Below, piece by piece: positions 1 through 12,835 of a stretch of 64,000 nt of DNA. The translations under genes were made by a program, and so were the position numbers. Position 1 is the first letter of the stretch; every line of letters begins with the position of its first letter. The notes below the pieces were generated by a model. The model ran no database searches, was not told the DNA's origin, and worked only from the letters and a program-made list of their open reading frames with translations. This DNA comes from Rhodeus uyekii (Eukaryota > Chordata > Actinopteri > Cypriniformes > Acheilognathidae): positions 682,001 to 746,000 of the forward strand of contig JAWRVZ010000038.1 of the NCBI GenBank assembly GCA_037043235.1, read 5' to 3'.

Positions 1-1296
1 GACAAAAGTAGGGCGACAGGCGTGCTTACTTAGAAGATAAAGAGATCAACAAAGCGTAGGGAAACTGGGCTGTGCCGACGTACGGTAACGTACCCAGACT
101 CTCAGTGTGACTGAACTGATCTAGAGACGGTTACGTAATAGGACACACACACACAGATGTACACACTCAGCCTGAGATCTCCCTCTTTCTCATGCTCGGA
201 TCCAGAGGTCCAGCTCTTGGATAATGAATGAGATGAATCTAGTGAACTGTATCCGACTGCTGTGTCCTTCTGAGAATAATTTAATAATTTAATTGGAGAT
301 TAAATGGATTTGTATGGGAAGGAGGAAACCAATGTCAAAGTTTACGCAAAAAATATTTATGCCCTAAAAAGTCCATTCACCAAAAAAATAACTGGACAGA
401 AATCAGACTTTTCTTCTTTGGTTCCAATTCTGATTGCACTTTTTTATTTTGAGGAAGAAACAATACACAATAGTAGGGATTTCCAAAAGTTTTGTCAGCC
501 AAACCTCTTTGACCAAAAATATTTACTTGAAATTAATATTTCAATAATTTAACAACACATTCACACGTTTAATGTCAGTTACTGTTCACAACATGACATG
601 CAGGTAATGTTGTTTTTGTTAACTGTTTTTAATTACTGAAACTATTAAAAATCATAGAAATAACCCTCAAATAAAATATACATATTTAAATGAAAAATTC
701 AGGAACGATGCCTTGGCAACTAACTGAAATAAAATTATTTTAGGATAAAGTACTAAAATTACAACACTGAAATAAAAAATAAATTAAAGCTAAAAATAAA
801 GATTGAAAAGGTTGAAATGATAGAAAAATGAAAAAGAAAACTTGTGAAATCCACAATTGTTTAAATGCAACAAACAATAATAGAACAGGAATAGAACTGA
901 AGGGTTTATTTTCACACAAGAGAAAGAACTGAATTATAACAGGTGTGATCTAATTAATGAGTAACCAAGGAGACTAACTCAAAACTGAGAACAAAGGAAC
1001 ACTAATTAGAGAACGAAGACATGCTAAACAGGAAAAGAAGACAATGAAATCAAACTGAACTAAATGGTCACAATAACAAAATGATTAAAACTTAAATAAA
1101 CGTATTATTTAGTAGTATCGCTGCAAGGGGGTTTAAGAAATAATGAAAATATGTATTGTTAAATTATTGAAATATGAATTGATGTAGTATTTAAAGTAAA
1201 TAGTCAAAGAGGTTCGACAGACAAAATGGTTTGGGAATCCCAATATTGAGATCCACTTTTGGGAAGTGCAGCCCTGGATTATAGAAATCAGTGTAT
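1..1296. other. AT-rich intergenic sequence, no gene seen
   Basis: I see no splice-bounded coding exon, RNA gene or clear transposon end here. The 82-codon open frame at 304-552 has no recognisable domain and low-complexity AT-rich composition. The sequence ends at the left target duplication of the hAT element. Confidence 0.5.
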
Positions 1297-1304
1297 AGCT
1301 AAAT

Positions 1305-2764
1305 CAGGGGTGTCAAACTAATTTTGGTCGGGGGGCCGCACACTGCTTAATCTGATGTCAAGGGGGCCAGACCACTAAACTCATAGCAAAATTACATAGA
1401 ACTAACAATAAGTTCGCTTTTTTGTGGACTATTACATTAGTGTATTATATTATAAATTATATTAAATTATAAAAATCTTTAAATTAAATGAATTGTCCTT
1501 TTACAAAATATATTACAAACAACCTACGTATAGTATGTGCAATTTCAAAAACACAGTTTACTCAGTTTAACACTTATTTAAGTGCATTATGCATAAAAAA
1601 GTGTCTATTATTTTACAATGATGCAAAGCATTTAGTCACAGTTTTGTGGAACTTAAAAACACTGTCCTGCATGTTAACAAAAATCAAATACCAATTATTT
1701 AAAATTCATTTTCCAACTCTAGGAAGCAATTCTGAACACATGAATTAATTTCACACACTTAAAATCTTAAGTGTCAGCTGTTTTAAAAAAGAAAGTTTTG
1801 TAAAATTTGCAAGTTTATACAGAACTATGTGTGGTTTTTTTATGTAAACTAATTAACTTTATCTTTATCACCTCTCCGGATGAAAACAGATCGCTGTTTC
1901 CTCAGACCCACCATCATTTCATTTACTTTCTGTATTCTCAGTTGTCCGTGCAATCTGTTGTATTTCTCGCCATGCTGAGTTTTATAGTAATCATGCAGTT
2001 TAGGTGCCTATATTCAAACGGTCACAGATTGCGTAATTTCATACGGCTGGCAGAACTTCTTAGATCCAAACGACAGGGAGATCCACGCGAACAACGTTGA
2101 GAATATGTGGATGCGTGCCAAACGCGAAATTAAAACACAGTTTGGCACGTCACGCATACTATTTCCATCCTCACGAGTTTGTGTTCCGAAATCGATTGCG
2201 AAACGATGACGTTTGCAGCAGCATTATCTCCATTATCTCCAATTATCTCCAATTATCTGCCAATTATCCCGTGTAGATGTTGGGTTAAAACTGTTTTGTT
2301 GCTTTCTTTGACTATGTATGATTATCTTTAAATCCCTATTGCTTATTTAGTGTTTTTTGAATATACGCTCCTAAACTCCATGCTAACCAGTTTTATAGTG
2401 GCGCCGAATATTATATTTCTTAAGCACCGAAACTTGCTGCTGCACACCAGCACATGGGTTTCCCATTCACCTCCGTGAACATATAGGAAGAGGTCCATTT
2501 TTCTTGATAAATCCGCCACTTTGTGTCCACTTTTCTCTTTTTTGACGAAGACTTTTCGATGATGAGGTTGCCACGGACAACATGAAAGCGCGTAAACTGA
2601 CGGAACTTAACGCCACTCAGACCCTGAAGCTCAGTGCTGCCATCTGCTGTTAGTTCCGCCGAAAATAAAAATAAAAATTTCATATTGCAGATTTTTCTCC
2701 CGGGCCGGACTGAACCCCTTGGCGGGCCGGATCCGGCCAGCGGGCCGTACGTTTGACACCCCTG
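1305..2764 (-). mobile_element. hAT-superfamily DNA transposon (Charlie-like), decayed
   Basis: The element is bounded by terminal inverted repeats starting CAGGGGTGTCAAAC on the left and ending GTTTGACACCCCTG on the right. The octamer AGCTAAAT stands immediately outside both ends (1297-1304 and 2765-2772), a perfect 8-bp target-site duplication as expected for hAT. Runs of GGGCCGG-type sequence lie just inside both ends. Its 1460 bp is shorter than an autonomous element and only an N-terminal transposase fragment is visible, on the minus strand, so it is an internally deleted, non-autonomous copy. The perfect duplication suggests a fairly recent insertion. Confidence 0.9.
2420..2560 (-). pseudogene. 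hAT transposase N-terminal fragment
   Basis: A minus-strand frame contains a basic stretch (KKRKVD) followed by a Trp/Tyr-rich segment reading W.IYQEKWTSSYMFTEV and then GKPMC, at about 2450-2542. This resembles the N-terminal region of Charlie8-type hAT transposases and of the vertebrate GTF2IRD2 proteins that captured one, where the Cys begins a zinc-binding BED-like finger. Here the frame stops nine residues after that Cys, so finger and catalytic core are lost. It lies wholly inside the TIR-bounded hAT element. The resemblance is recalled, not searched. Confidence 0.55.
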
Positions 2765-4139
2765 AGCTAAATCTTTCAGTTCAATAGTTAGAATAAACAA
2801 TGAAAAAAAAATTAAATGTGACATTCAGCTGTGTACTATAATGCTTTACTAAATTTGCAATGCAGGGACATTTTAGATGTTATTCTGAAAAGTAATTGGG
2901 TTGAATTTCACTTTTCTCACACAGCCACCGTAAGTATTTCAGAGAGCTGTTCCTCACAGCACCTGACTAATCACTGCTATTGTCTCCATCTCCACCTCCC
3001 TTCCTCTGTCTGCGTTGTACCTCACAACTCCTACATTCTTTCACGTCACTCTCATGTGTCAGTATAGTTACTACTCGAGCTATTCACTTCTCGTTCACTC
3101 AGTCTCCGAATGAAATATTAATAGGACCTTTGACAACAGGACTGGAAACAGCCATTAACAAGCAATTACCCAGAGACGTGATGTGTACAAACTACAAGGT
3201 CAACCTGCCTCTGTGTTTTTCTTCCAGTCTCTTGCACTTATCTGTCGTCTTTGTCTTTCAGCATCTGACCCAGACTGGCAGGTTTATCCCAACCACTGAT
3301 GACTGCAGCAACTGCACCTTAAACCACAGCGATGCCTTTAGATTCATAGCGCGGTAAAGGCTGGAGGAAGATTTTGCGATAAGAGCTTTATGATGTTACT
3401 TAAGAGGTCTGTCAGTTACCTTGTAAAGAGGCTTTCGCAGTTATAGGAACTAGTTATCAGGACGATCCCCTGAGAACTACATGTTCCCCTACGGCCACTC
3501 TCTGAAGTGATGTAAGCCGGCCGACAGCAACATCATTTAAGTGTGACATTCAACAACGTCAATAACTGGAGGATGGAGGACGCCATGATCAGAGCTGTGT
3601 TTTTGTTGTGTATACAGGTTTCGTAATAGTGGAGATGAAACCTAGACGTACAAGTTATGTGACTGAAAGAGCAAAGACCAAATCTCATTTTATGTTACAG
3701 TGCAACATATCAACCAGGCTGACAAAATACGTTCCTCCGGTGCGAAAGCCCCTTAAGTGGAGAAAGAGAGAACCTATATCTACACAACACCGAAAGGCCA
3801 GCGCCCAATCTGGCCCATTCCACTAAGGAAAAAAAACAAACACTTTCTGTCATTTGGCAAAAAAGTTGACAGATCACCTTTCAGCTGGGAACTTGACTCT
3901 CTCGTGAACAAGCATTTAACACTTGCTGGAAGCCAGTGATTATGGTTTATAAAGTTTTAAATATGGATTTTTTTTTTTACAAAAACCAACCTCTTCTTCT
4001 CCCATTTATTAACCCACTGGAACCGTATGGATTACTTTTATGATGGATGGATGCACTTTTTTGAGCTTCAAAAACTTTGAGAGAGCCAGAATATTATTTA
4101 ATATAACTCCAGCGGAGAGAAGAAAGTCAAATACACCTA

Positions 4140-4203
4140 AGATGACTTGAGGTTGAGTAAATTATGGGATTATTTTCATTTTGGGGTGAACTATTCCTTT
4201 ATT
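4140..4203. repeat. Angel-like element, right-end fragment
   Basis: The sequence has the element's characteristic end, with GGTTGAGTAAATTATGGG, then TTTTCATTTTGGGGTGAAC and CCTTTA. It matches the outer arm of the full hairpin element at 12232-12530. Only one arm is present. Confidence 0.6.
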
Positions 4204-7200
4204 TTTGCTTGTTGTGTATTGTTAAAATGTAACCCACTATCAGTTTCATGGTTCAAATCTGGTCAACTTTATGTCAAGTTTAAGTCTTCTTAAATTCATG
4301 TCATCGCTTAACTTAATTTTCAATAAACTGCACCTGCATTCACTTCAACTCACCTTGAATAATGTTACAATTTGTGCTAAAAACACCTGTGTCTCAAAAA
4401 GTGGCTGGTTAAAATTGTCTGGCTGGACTGAAATAAAACACAACTAGATGGCATAAAACTAGATTACTCAAATTACACAAAAAACAAACAAACTAGTGTC
4501 TACACTAGAAGCGAATGATCTGGCACATGACTCGTTCAAATGAGGGACACCCTGTTCTTATTTCTGTTATGCTGCACAGCCACTTTAATATCCCCTTTGC
4601 ATCTCAAATAAAATGCTACAAGGATAAATCAATCACTTTTTAATGAAATAACTTCTGACTGTTGCTTCACATGACATACAGTATGCTTCACACTGGCATA
4701 AAAGATGCTGATTTAAATTATGTTGGATTTTCAAAACGAAGAGTAAGACTTAAAAAATATAAACCTTAACTTTGCCTCTTCTCTCTTTATCTTTATAAAG
4801 TAAAAATAAAAATATGGGGCCAATTGGTAAACATTAAAATACACACTGTCTTAATAAAATAGCTAGATTATGAATGGAGGAGTGGAGTCACAACTGTATT
4901 GTTATAACACCTAAAACAACAAAAAAAATGACTAGAATAGCTTTACAGCTCAAATAATACTACCCCCGTACAATACAATACAATACGATACTAAAATCCC
5001 CCCCCCCCCCATTTAAAAAATAAATAAAATGCTCTTGTAAAATCATAATTTCTGCTTTTAAAGTACGATTAAAAGATCATTAATACACGAAAAATATTTT
5101 GAACTAACTGTACCAATATTATCTGATGAAAACAAAAACTTGAACTGAGCAGCAAAAGCATATACAGTATTGTCTTAAAGAAAGATGCCTTTGAAATTGT
5201 TTCATAACTGATGAACACTTATTTTCCTGTTTATTACTGTGAAGCTGTTTTAGCACAGTTATTTTAGTGTTACTGATATATTGTTATAGTACATACTATT
5301 ATGCTATTGCTATACTATTATCGTATACTATTAGACTACATTTTATTAAAAAACAAACATTTTTTTATTATTATATTCCTTTTAGTTACAGTTTTGTTAC
5401 TTTTTTAATGTTTTTGACTTTTTTTAAATATGTCCATGCAATTTTTAAGCTTTAGTTATTTAAATATTTTATTTCAATTCATCTTTAAGTAAATGTTTTT
5501 TATGGTTTTAGTTAACAATAATAGTTATTAAACTATGTATTGTTTAAAATGTTATATAAATAAACATGAAATTCCTTCCATTGTAAGTGCCTCATTGTAA
5601 CCTCTAGTTTTGCTACTTTCTTTTTTTCTTTTTAAGAAAACGAGGAACAATTCAACATAATTTTTTTTTAGGTAATGCCATCGATTGCGCTCGTACTGAA
5701 CCCGGAACAAACAAACAGTTAATCCATCTTTCAAAGTCACAAGCTGGAACAGGAGCAGGTTCTGAATCTGAGTGATCAATCACTCAGACTGAGCAGAAGG
5801 GTTAACCGAGCTCTCACATTGGCAACTTTCATTAAACTCCTATATTCTCAAGAAATTGAAAAATTCAGAAATTCATACAGGATGCATCATGCTCTAAATG
5901 CAGGCGCATCATCTGATCCCACACTGGATATCAGTGATCATTGACGCAAGCTAAAAGCATTACAAACTCACAATGTCACTCCAATCTAAGGGGAAGTGAT
6001 TGGCCAGCCTCCAAATGCACCTGTGCGTCCGTTGAATTTTTCCATGTTCTCCCCGCTCCGTCCTGAGTTGTCCTTCGCCAACCCCTCCAGCATCCGCTTT
6101 GCGGCCGCTACTTGACCTTCTCGCTGTTTGTCTTATCATAAGGCTGCTACAACATCAGAACCTGCCAGGAATGTCAATGACATTAAGATCCTATCCAAGA
6201 AACGGCCCCGCATACAGACTCCGCAATATGTCAAAGCTCTTCTGCTATCTGAAACAACTGTTGTTATCGCCAACAAACTTCAAACAATATGCTCTTGGGT
6301 TGAGAGAGAGTACATGAAAGGGGTTCTAAAAAGTAGATACACAGCAGCATTACAGTTTTGAATTAGACAATTTTAAGGACGTCTGACCGCAGAGACAGAC
6401 GTGATGGCTTAAGGGCTGTGAAATTATCTGATGTGATTGAAATCTTGCCTCTGACAAAGATTAACCCTCGTCAGTGTCTCATATATGTTCTTATCATTCA
6501 CCATGCAGCGGCACTGCAAAACCACCGCTGGGCAGGTCTTTGTGAAAACCCGTGAGAATTCTTGAGCTGTCAGTGTGATCTTTGGCTGTCCTTAAATCTG
6601 TTGTTACGGTCATGAAGCTACCATCCAATTCACTAGTCAGGGTTTTCCATGACAAATATTAGCATTTCATCTTCTTAGATGAGTCTAAGACACTATAGGC
6701 AAAAAACTATTTATACACTAGTGAAATTTGTACTATATGGCATTTTTTTACTTTAAAGAGAACTATTAAGCCCTTTGCAAAGTCTTGATGTTGTTTTTGT
6801 GGACAAAACTACAATAGGATTTCATGCTTATATTAAAAATTACGTTTGACATTGTTGCGGCACCTCTGTTCCCATTAGTGAGCTCTTATTGGCCGGATGG
6901 ATCGGAGTGCTGTGATTGCCGAAACAAGCTGAAAGTGATTGGCCAATGGCTCGTTCCATACTATAACACTACTACTACCAACGCATATTTCAACACACTA
7001 CTGACGCAGCTCAACCAGGCCTTGCTTGCTTTTTTTTGGGGGGGGGGGGGGGGATATGCCTTGGGCAGGAATTCTTTAAATGATGGTGGGATACATTGAT
7101 GCATGTAAGGAGGAATTCAGAAACAGTGGTTACTGGTATTAACTCCCTTTGCAGTGACTGTGTTCTTTGTAAATTTGCAGACCTTTTTCGTGCTCAAAAA

Positions 7201-7321
7201 GTTGAAAATGAAAAAAGCACAATAGGTTCTCTTTAACAGTTTTATTTTTATCTGAAGGTTTTACAAAGGAGTTTGTTACTATATAATTTGCCTGATTGTA
7301 GAGGGGCTGCTCACTGCAGAG

Positions 7322-7440
7322 CCAATGGGTGGAGCTTAACATCCAGCTCCCCCTCCTGGACATTCATGGTGAAGCTATAAGGTCCAACAAAACCCTAACC
7401 ATAACCATAACATTGCTAAACATAACTCCACCCATTAGGT
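7322..7440. repeat. Small inverted-repeat element
   Basis: The left end reads CCAATGGGTGGAGCTTAAC and the right end carries CATAACTCCACCCATTAGG. The segments CCAATGGGTGGAG and CTCCACCCATTAG are nearly complementary, giving about 120 bp with terminal inverted repeats, the form of a miniature DNA transposon. The interior has a CCATAACCATAAC run. No family name can be assigned. Confidence 0.45.
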
Positions 7441-9686
7441 CCAGAGACGGGGATCTGGACGTCATTTGGCTGCAGTGGCCACCACTTGTGATTTTATACA
7501 TTATATTCCTAAAAACAGTGATTGTTTTTCTGGCTGTTTGACAGTATTTTCTTAGTTATTTAGTGATAAAAAAGATAACCCCTTCAGTAAAAACCTCTGA
7601 GAAATAAACTAAATGAAACCATTTTAAACCTAGCTTCATCAAATGTTGTGTAAATGTATGCAAATTAGTGCCGTTTAATTAGTGCCATTTGCAAATGTGA
7701 ACATAATATTATAAAAATGTTAGCCATTCTTAATGTATTCAATCACCTGGGGAAGTAAGGTGATAAATATTAGTTCATTTCTTTTCCTTAATGTCTTGTC
7801 TCATATGCATGTCCATGTCTGTGTTTAATAGAAAACCGAGGAAACACTTCTCTGTTCAGTTGCTTGGGCTAAGTATTTCTTCTACTGGATATTCCCAAAT
7901 CCGTGCTTACAAAAACTGCTTTTGTCTAGTACGGCATGAAATCTCTAGCAATAGATTCAGCATGAGATTCCCAGCTGAATCCACATTAAGACGAGCTAAA
8001 GCTGATTACGTCCACTAATAAAACTTCTCAAACAAATTAACATGCCTTGCAGTTTTTTCTACTCTAAATTGTCAAATAAAAAATAAAAAATGTTACCATA
8101 ATTTTTAAATGTTCATTAAATTTCCATAAGTAGATTTTGGTAGTGGTGGTGTTGGGGGGTTCTGATGTTTGTTTGTTTGATTTTGTTTTACAGATAAAGA
8201 TGCATGTGCAAAGTTATTGCAGATTCAGGTTGCATGTCCCTGATTAATATCCCTTGCTCAAAAAACGCAAGTTGAATGTCAAGACGAAAACACTGCTGGA
8301 ATACAGCAAACAGATTTGAATACAAAATATCTTCTGTTCTGCATGTCATAGTCTGAAGACCACCTGACTAATTTATGCTAAGGACTGGAGAAATTATTCT
8401 TCTCTGATGGCTTGTTTACTGGCATGAGGGTGGGGAAAACAGTCTCTCACATGATCGTCCAATAGCAAACAATAAACAATCAAATCAACAATCCAATTAA
8501 TTCCACATGGACAAAATCAAGACCCGCCCCATTTATTCTTGTTTGAGAAGCTGTTTCACTCGGATAAACATCACAATATGAAATAAAAGACTACTGCAAC
8601 TTCCATTTCTTCCATGACTTAGAAGGATAAAATTACAAAAAAATAAATAATCAACATGGAGACTATATAAAGCTCTCATCAGACAAACTTTTATGACATT
8701 GGCTTGTTGCCAAACGGGTTACCCAGGAGCGACCAGGTACCACGTTGTGGGAAATATAACTGTAGAAACTAATGTTGAGGAGGAAACAACAGTTTCCATG
8801 GTAAGACAAAAAAAGCCTACATTTCTAAATGCAGAAAACGTTCCTCACAGTAAGTTTAAGTCAACTGCAGTATTGGCACATATCTTATATTCTACAACAA
8901 CAACAAAAAGCCACGTTTCCATATTGCACATAGTCACAAGGCTTTTCAGCAAATTAAACAGTAAAAAAAGTTATTAAAACGATTCATGAAACAGCAAACT
9001 GAAATTACATCTTCCCTCAAACATCACAAGCAGTTGCTGACACATTTAAACACATTCCTGCAAAAGTTTCCTTTATTATAGTGATTCCCAACCTTTTATG
9101 CTGGTTGAACTTGAACTAACTTAAAGTACAAATACAATGAACTTGTTTTAGCATGTTTTTAGTGAGTGAAGTTTAGTGGGTCCAGTATCTACAAGTACAG
9201 TATCTGAAAGAAATATTGCAAAATCTAAATGTATAACTGACCCTGAATATCTTGCATCCTACATTATTATCATGGGAGATAAAAAAAAAATTCTCTCTCT
9301 CACTCTGTATGTGTGTGTGTAGTTATATATAAAACTTATTTTTATTGTTATTCTCTATGCGTGTGTGTGTCCAAAACTATTTATAAAAATAAATAAATAA
9401 TTCATAATACATTTCCAAGGGTTGAACTCGAGCCGCCCGGGTTGGTCAACAATTTGACGTCATGACTGAACTGGAGTGTAATCATAAATTAATTTGCTAC
9501 GGTATTTGTACGTTCCTGACACTCAAGGGTTAACCCATAGTCTTTTATTAAATTTATTTCTGAATTGGCATCTCTCATCACAAATTAGTGCTTTAGTAGC
9601 CTATTTGACGTCTCGCAACACACGCTTGTTTTTCCCACCACAGCGTCTCTCCAAACAAACCTCTGTCTGTGCATAACACATAACAA

Positions 9687-10410
9687 TTGACCGTCGTAAT
9701 TTCCCCACCTGACAAATCTCGTGGCGCGCAACAGGAGGGGGCAGAGGCCAACGCATGTCCATTTCCCTTCGTCCTCGTAATGACCCATCCTCACTTTCTC
9801 ACAATTGCACGCGAAAAAGTGAGCAAAATGCTTTTTGATACATTTCTGGAAGATGCCAAGGATAAGACGAGCACACGCACAATCGGAACAATAAACGCAC
9901 GCGCAGATACCCTATCATGACTATGTGATGGGAGATGATGACCTTGCGCGTGCATAGATGACAACTCCCTCAAAGGCACCAAGGTACATGTATTTACCTT
10001 CACGGTACAACACAACAACAGGTGCTGTAAATGTGTGTAAACGCGAACGAATGTATATAGCGAAACCTGGTTGCACCTGTTTGAACGCTCGGCAACTGCC
10101 AGTTTGCACTTGAGGACAAATTGAAGCGAAATGACACGGTACTGTGACCCGTACACGAGCGGTACCGGGTGCCGCCACATCGTCTGCCATTCAAGGGCGG
10201 GCGTTCTGGCTGGAAACAAACGAGCGGAATCCACGAAAGTATCTCACCTTTTCCCTCCTCGTCCTCCCGATTCAGGTGCATGGCTGTTCGCCTTTGGCAC
10301 AACCAACAAACGCTTGTTTCTTCTCTCAAGTCCCCTCCAAGAAAAAGTCGAATCCAAAATGTGCTCTCGAGCTTCCAATGGGCGAGTGACCATGGAACAC
10401 CGCGCGCGCG
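9687..10410. promoter_or_regulatory. CpG-rich stretch, possible promoter or first exon of an unidentified gene
   Basis: CpG dinucleotides are much commoner here than in the flanking AT-rich DNA, with clusters such as GGCGCGC, GCACGCGC, CTTGCGCGTGC, CGAACG and GTGCCGCCACATCG. GC-box-like GGGCGGGCG stands near 10195. Open frames occur on both strands, as expected of any CpG-rich low-stop sequence, and none has a recognisable domain. It ends at a (CG)5 and (CT)n tract. CpG islands usually mark vertebrate promoters, so a transcription start is plausible, but direction and gene are not visible. Confidence 0.35.
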
Positions 10411-10431
10411 CTCTCTCTCTCTTCTCTCTCT

Positions 10432-10497
<66 letters not shown>
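10411..10497. repeat. (CT)n microsatellite
   Basis: A pure CT run of about 55 bases is preceded by an interrupted CT tract and a short CG run. The Ser/Leu or Arg/Glu repeat frames it generates on both strands are artefacts. Confidence 0.95.
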
Positions 10498-10498
<1 letters not shown>

Positions 10499-11146
10499 GT
10501 CCTTCTTTCTTTCATTCACTTGGTTTTTCTTTCCCAGTTCCCTCATTCAGCTGATGTTGGAAAATCCCTAAAATCTCAGTTTAAAATACATCTGGAGACT
10601 GCTTTTGTGGTTATATGTTGAAAATGGCACCATTTAAGCCTGAGCCACTTAAATGCCCAAAGTCACTATCTTCTATGTTATGTTAAAAATCAATTAGTAT
10701 ACGTTAGATAAAACAAATCGTGAATCTGTACAGCAAAACCAGAATTGTAAATAAATAAATCTTTGAATGTGTTACGCATTATGGCATCGTATTTACATAT
10801 GTGCACTATGAATACTGCATCATGCAATATAAATATGATTTAGATAAATCATAAATATCTCTCATCAAGTGTCCCATTTTGGCTGATGGTGGTTGATAAA
10901 ATGGGACAGCAGCTGAATAAACTTTTCCCATCAGCCAATTAAATCAATTAATGTCAAGCAATATGTTGGCAAATGTTTTCAATAATTTCTAATGATCCCA
11001 ACTTTACCTGATGTTACCAGATAGATAATGTCTTGATGTTTCTGCATTTCAGCCACATGCAGGCACCAGAGGAGTATATTATTTGCTTATTTTGTGATGG
11101 TTTTGATGATTTTGCATAGATATTAATTTGGGGATGTTTTGTAGTA

Positions 11147-12222
11147 CAGTGGAATCCGATTATCTCAACTGCATTCTCTGCTGTTTCAAAAAAGCACAGA
11201 GATAACCGATGATCAAGATAAACAACAGCCAATATGCCGATTAATTTGATGAAGCGATCGGCATGCTATAAAAATGTACATTGTATATGTTTGCTAAAAA
11301 ACAAAAGGCATATGTCACCAACAAACAGCAGAGATTTACCAGTATACAATAAAAAACACCTTCGATTCTCGATACAAACCTTTAATTATATTCTCCAACA
11401 TTGCAAAAACAATTTCGCTCACAGCGTAAACAGTCATAACATATTCGTGAGGTCATCACGCTGTACTAGATTGCATACTTTCTTGCGTTCTGCCTGTCTA
11501 ATGTGCTTTCTCAACAAATTCGGCTTCATCCCGTCTTTTAATAACCGAGTTCTTCAATCCGCAGCGGCGCTGAGCAGAGTGCATGTCAGAACAGAAGCAG
11601 GTGTGTGTGTTTATCTAAGCCTCATACTCATTGATCAGTAACCGCTCGTTACCGACCAATGTCAAAATATTTGAGAAAACCAATCAAATCAGAGAAGGCG
11701 GGCTTTATGTGCACACAGAAGCGGATGAGCCTTTGGAATGGGGTGGGGTCCACGGCAGCACTCGCTGCTCGTTGAGAAGAGTAAGAACGATATGTGCTTT
11801 CACTTCAGAGAGTCTCCATAAGTCTCCAATAACTCCAGATAAAGTTGTTAGATTTGTCGCTAGTCGCTTTTTTGAAAATGTGTCGCTAGAGTGGTCTGAA
11901 AACTCGCTAAATATAGCGACTAAGGCGCTAAGTTGGCAACACTGTCTGCGAGTTCTTCTGCGGCTGCGTCACTGACAGAGCGACCATATGGACCGCGATC
12001 CACGTGCAACGCAAACTCAGAGCATGCGCAGTGAACTAGATACGATCATGAGTCACGAGACTTGTGCTTCTCCCTCTTTTGTGCTCGAGATATTAGGGTT
12101 CGGCGACATAAAAGAATCAACATACCCGATAAGAAAATGCTAAAACAAATAGGGAGTTTGGCGGTTCCACTTAAAAAATGTCAAAATAATAGGGTTGAGG
12201 TCGAGATAAGGGAACTCCACTG
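11147..12222. mobile_element. Tigger/pogo-like DNA transposon with TA duplication
   Basis: The left end reads CAGTGGAATCCGATTATCTC. The right end, in reverse complement, reads CAGTGGAGTTCCCTTATCTC. Both are directly flanked by TA (11145-11146 and 12223-12224), the target duplication of the Tc1/mariner/pogo group, and ends of the CAGTGGAA type are typical of Tigger elements. A second copy of the subterminal motif (GAGATAACCGATGATC) lies just inside the left end. At about 1.08 kb with no recognisable transposase frame it is non-autonomous. The interior carries a CpG-bearing segment that could be the element's own promoter or captured DNA. Confidence 0.75.
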
Positions 12223-12231
12223 TATAATCAT

Positions 12232-12530
12232 TTAAAGGGACAGTTCACCCAAAAATGAAAATTCTGTTTACTCATCCTCCATTTGTTCCAAACCTGTATG
12301 AGTTTCTTTCTTCTGTTGAACACAAAAGAAGATATTTTAGAGAATGTTGGTAATCAGTTGACTTTTTTTCCTACAATGGAAGTCAATGGCAACTGTCTCG
12401 TTACCAACATTCTCTAAAATATATATTTTGTGTTCAACAGAAGAAAGAAACTCTTACATGTTTGGACCAACTTGAGGATGAGTAAACGATGACAGAATTT
12501 GTCAGATTTTCGGGTGAACTGTCCCTTTAA
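12232..12530. mobile_element. Angel-like hairpin element (TTAA target site)
   Basis: The unit starts TTAAAGGGACAGTTCACCC and ends GGGTGAACTGTCCCTTTAA, so TTAA stands at both ends. The two arms are long near-complementary inverted repeats; for example TTCTTTCTTCTGTTGAACAC on the left pairs with GTGTTCAACAGAAGAAAGAA on the right. This matches the zebrafish Angel-type non-autonomous elements. It has no coding capacity. It sits 9 bp beyond the Tigger-like element. A transcript through it would fold into a long hairpin. Confidence 0.85.
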
Positions 12531-12742
12531 CTTATGTGTTGTCATTATTTTGTTGCTTATTGGTTTTCATTTGCTAGTTAATGATTTTAGCATTAATCAT
12601 CTAAATCTCTCAAATTAATTATTTCATACTCTCAGCATATCTATAGAACGTAATGAACTTCTTGGCATTTGATAAAGTGGTCTTGCTTCATGAATACATT
12701 ACTGGACATATTACATATGATATGATATGATACCTTGGACCC

Positions 12743-12774
<32 letters not shown>

Positions 12775-12775
12775 A

Positions 12776-12835
12776 ACATGACATGACATTTCTGCATTTG
12801 GCAGATGCTGTTATTATCCAAAGTGACTCACATCG
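12776..12835 (-). repeat. LINE/SINE tail fragment
   Basis: In reverse complement this carries the sequence GTGAGTCACTTTGGATAATA followed by CATCTGCCAAATGCAG, the diverged 3' tail shared by the L2 LINE at 23.0-26.0 kb and the SINEs of this window. A poly-T run lies just to the left. Confidence 0.65.

Larger units (their letters stand above)
2773..9686. other. Intergenic stretch with minor repeats, no gene seen
   Basis: No exon with a recognisable product was found on either strand. Visible items are the right end of an Angel-like element (4140-4203), a poly-C run near 4998-5010, a short inverted-repeat element (7322-7440), a poly-G run near 7036-7053 and short GT tracts around 9310-9370. Open frames under about 100 codons in this stretch have no domain, no consistent splice sites and no compositional signal. 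Confidence 0.5.

Noticed and set aside
10000..10621. Overlapping long frames on both strands, including Arg/Glu and Ser/Leu repeats
   Set aside because: Part is the (CT)n tract; the rest shows frames on both strands at once with no domain, typical of CpG-rich low-stop DNA.
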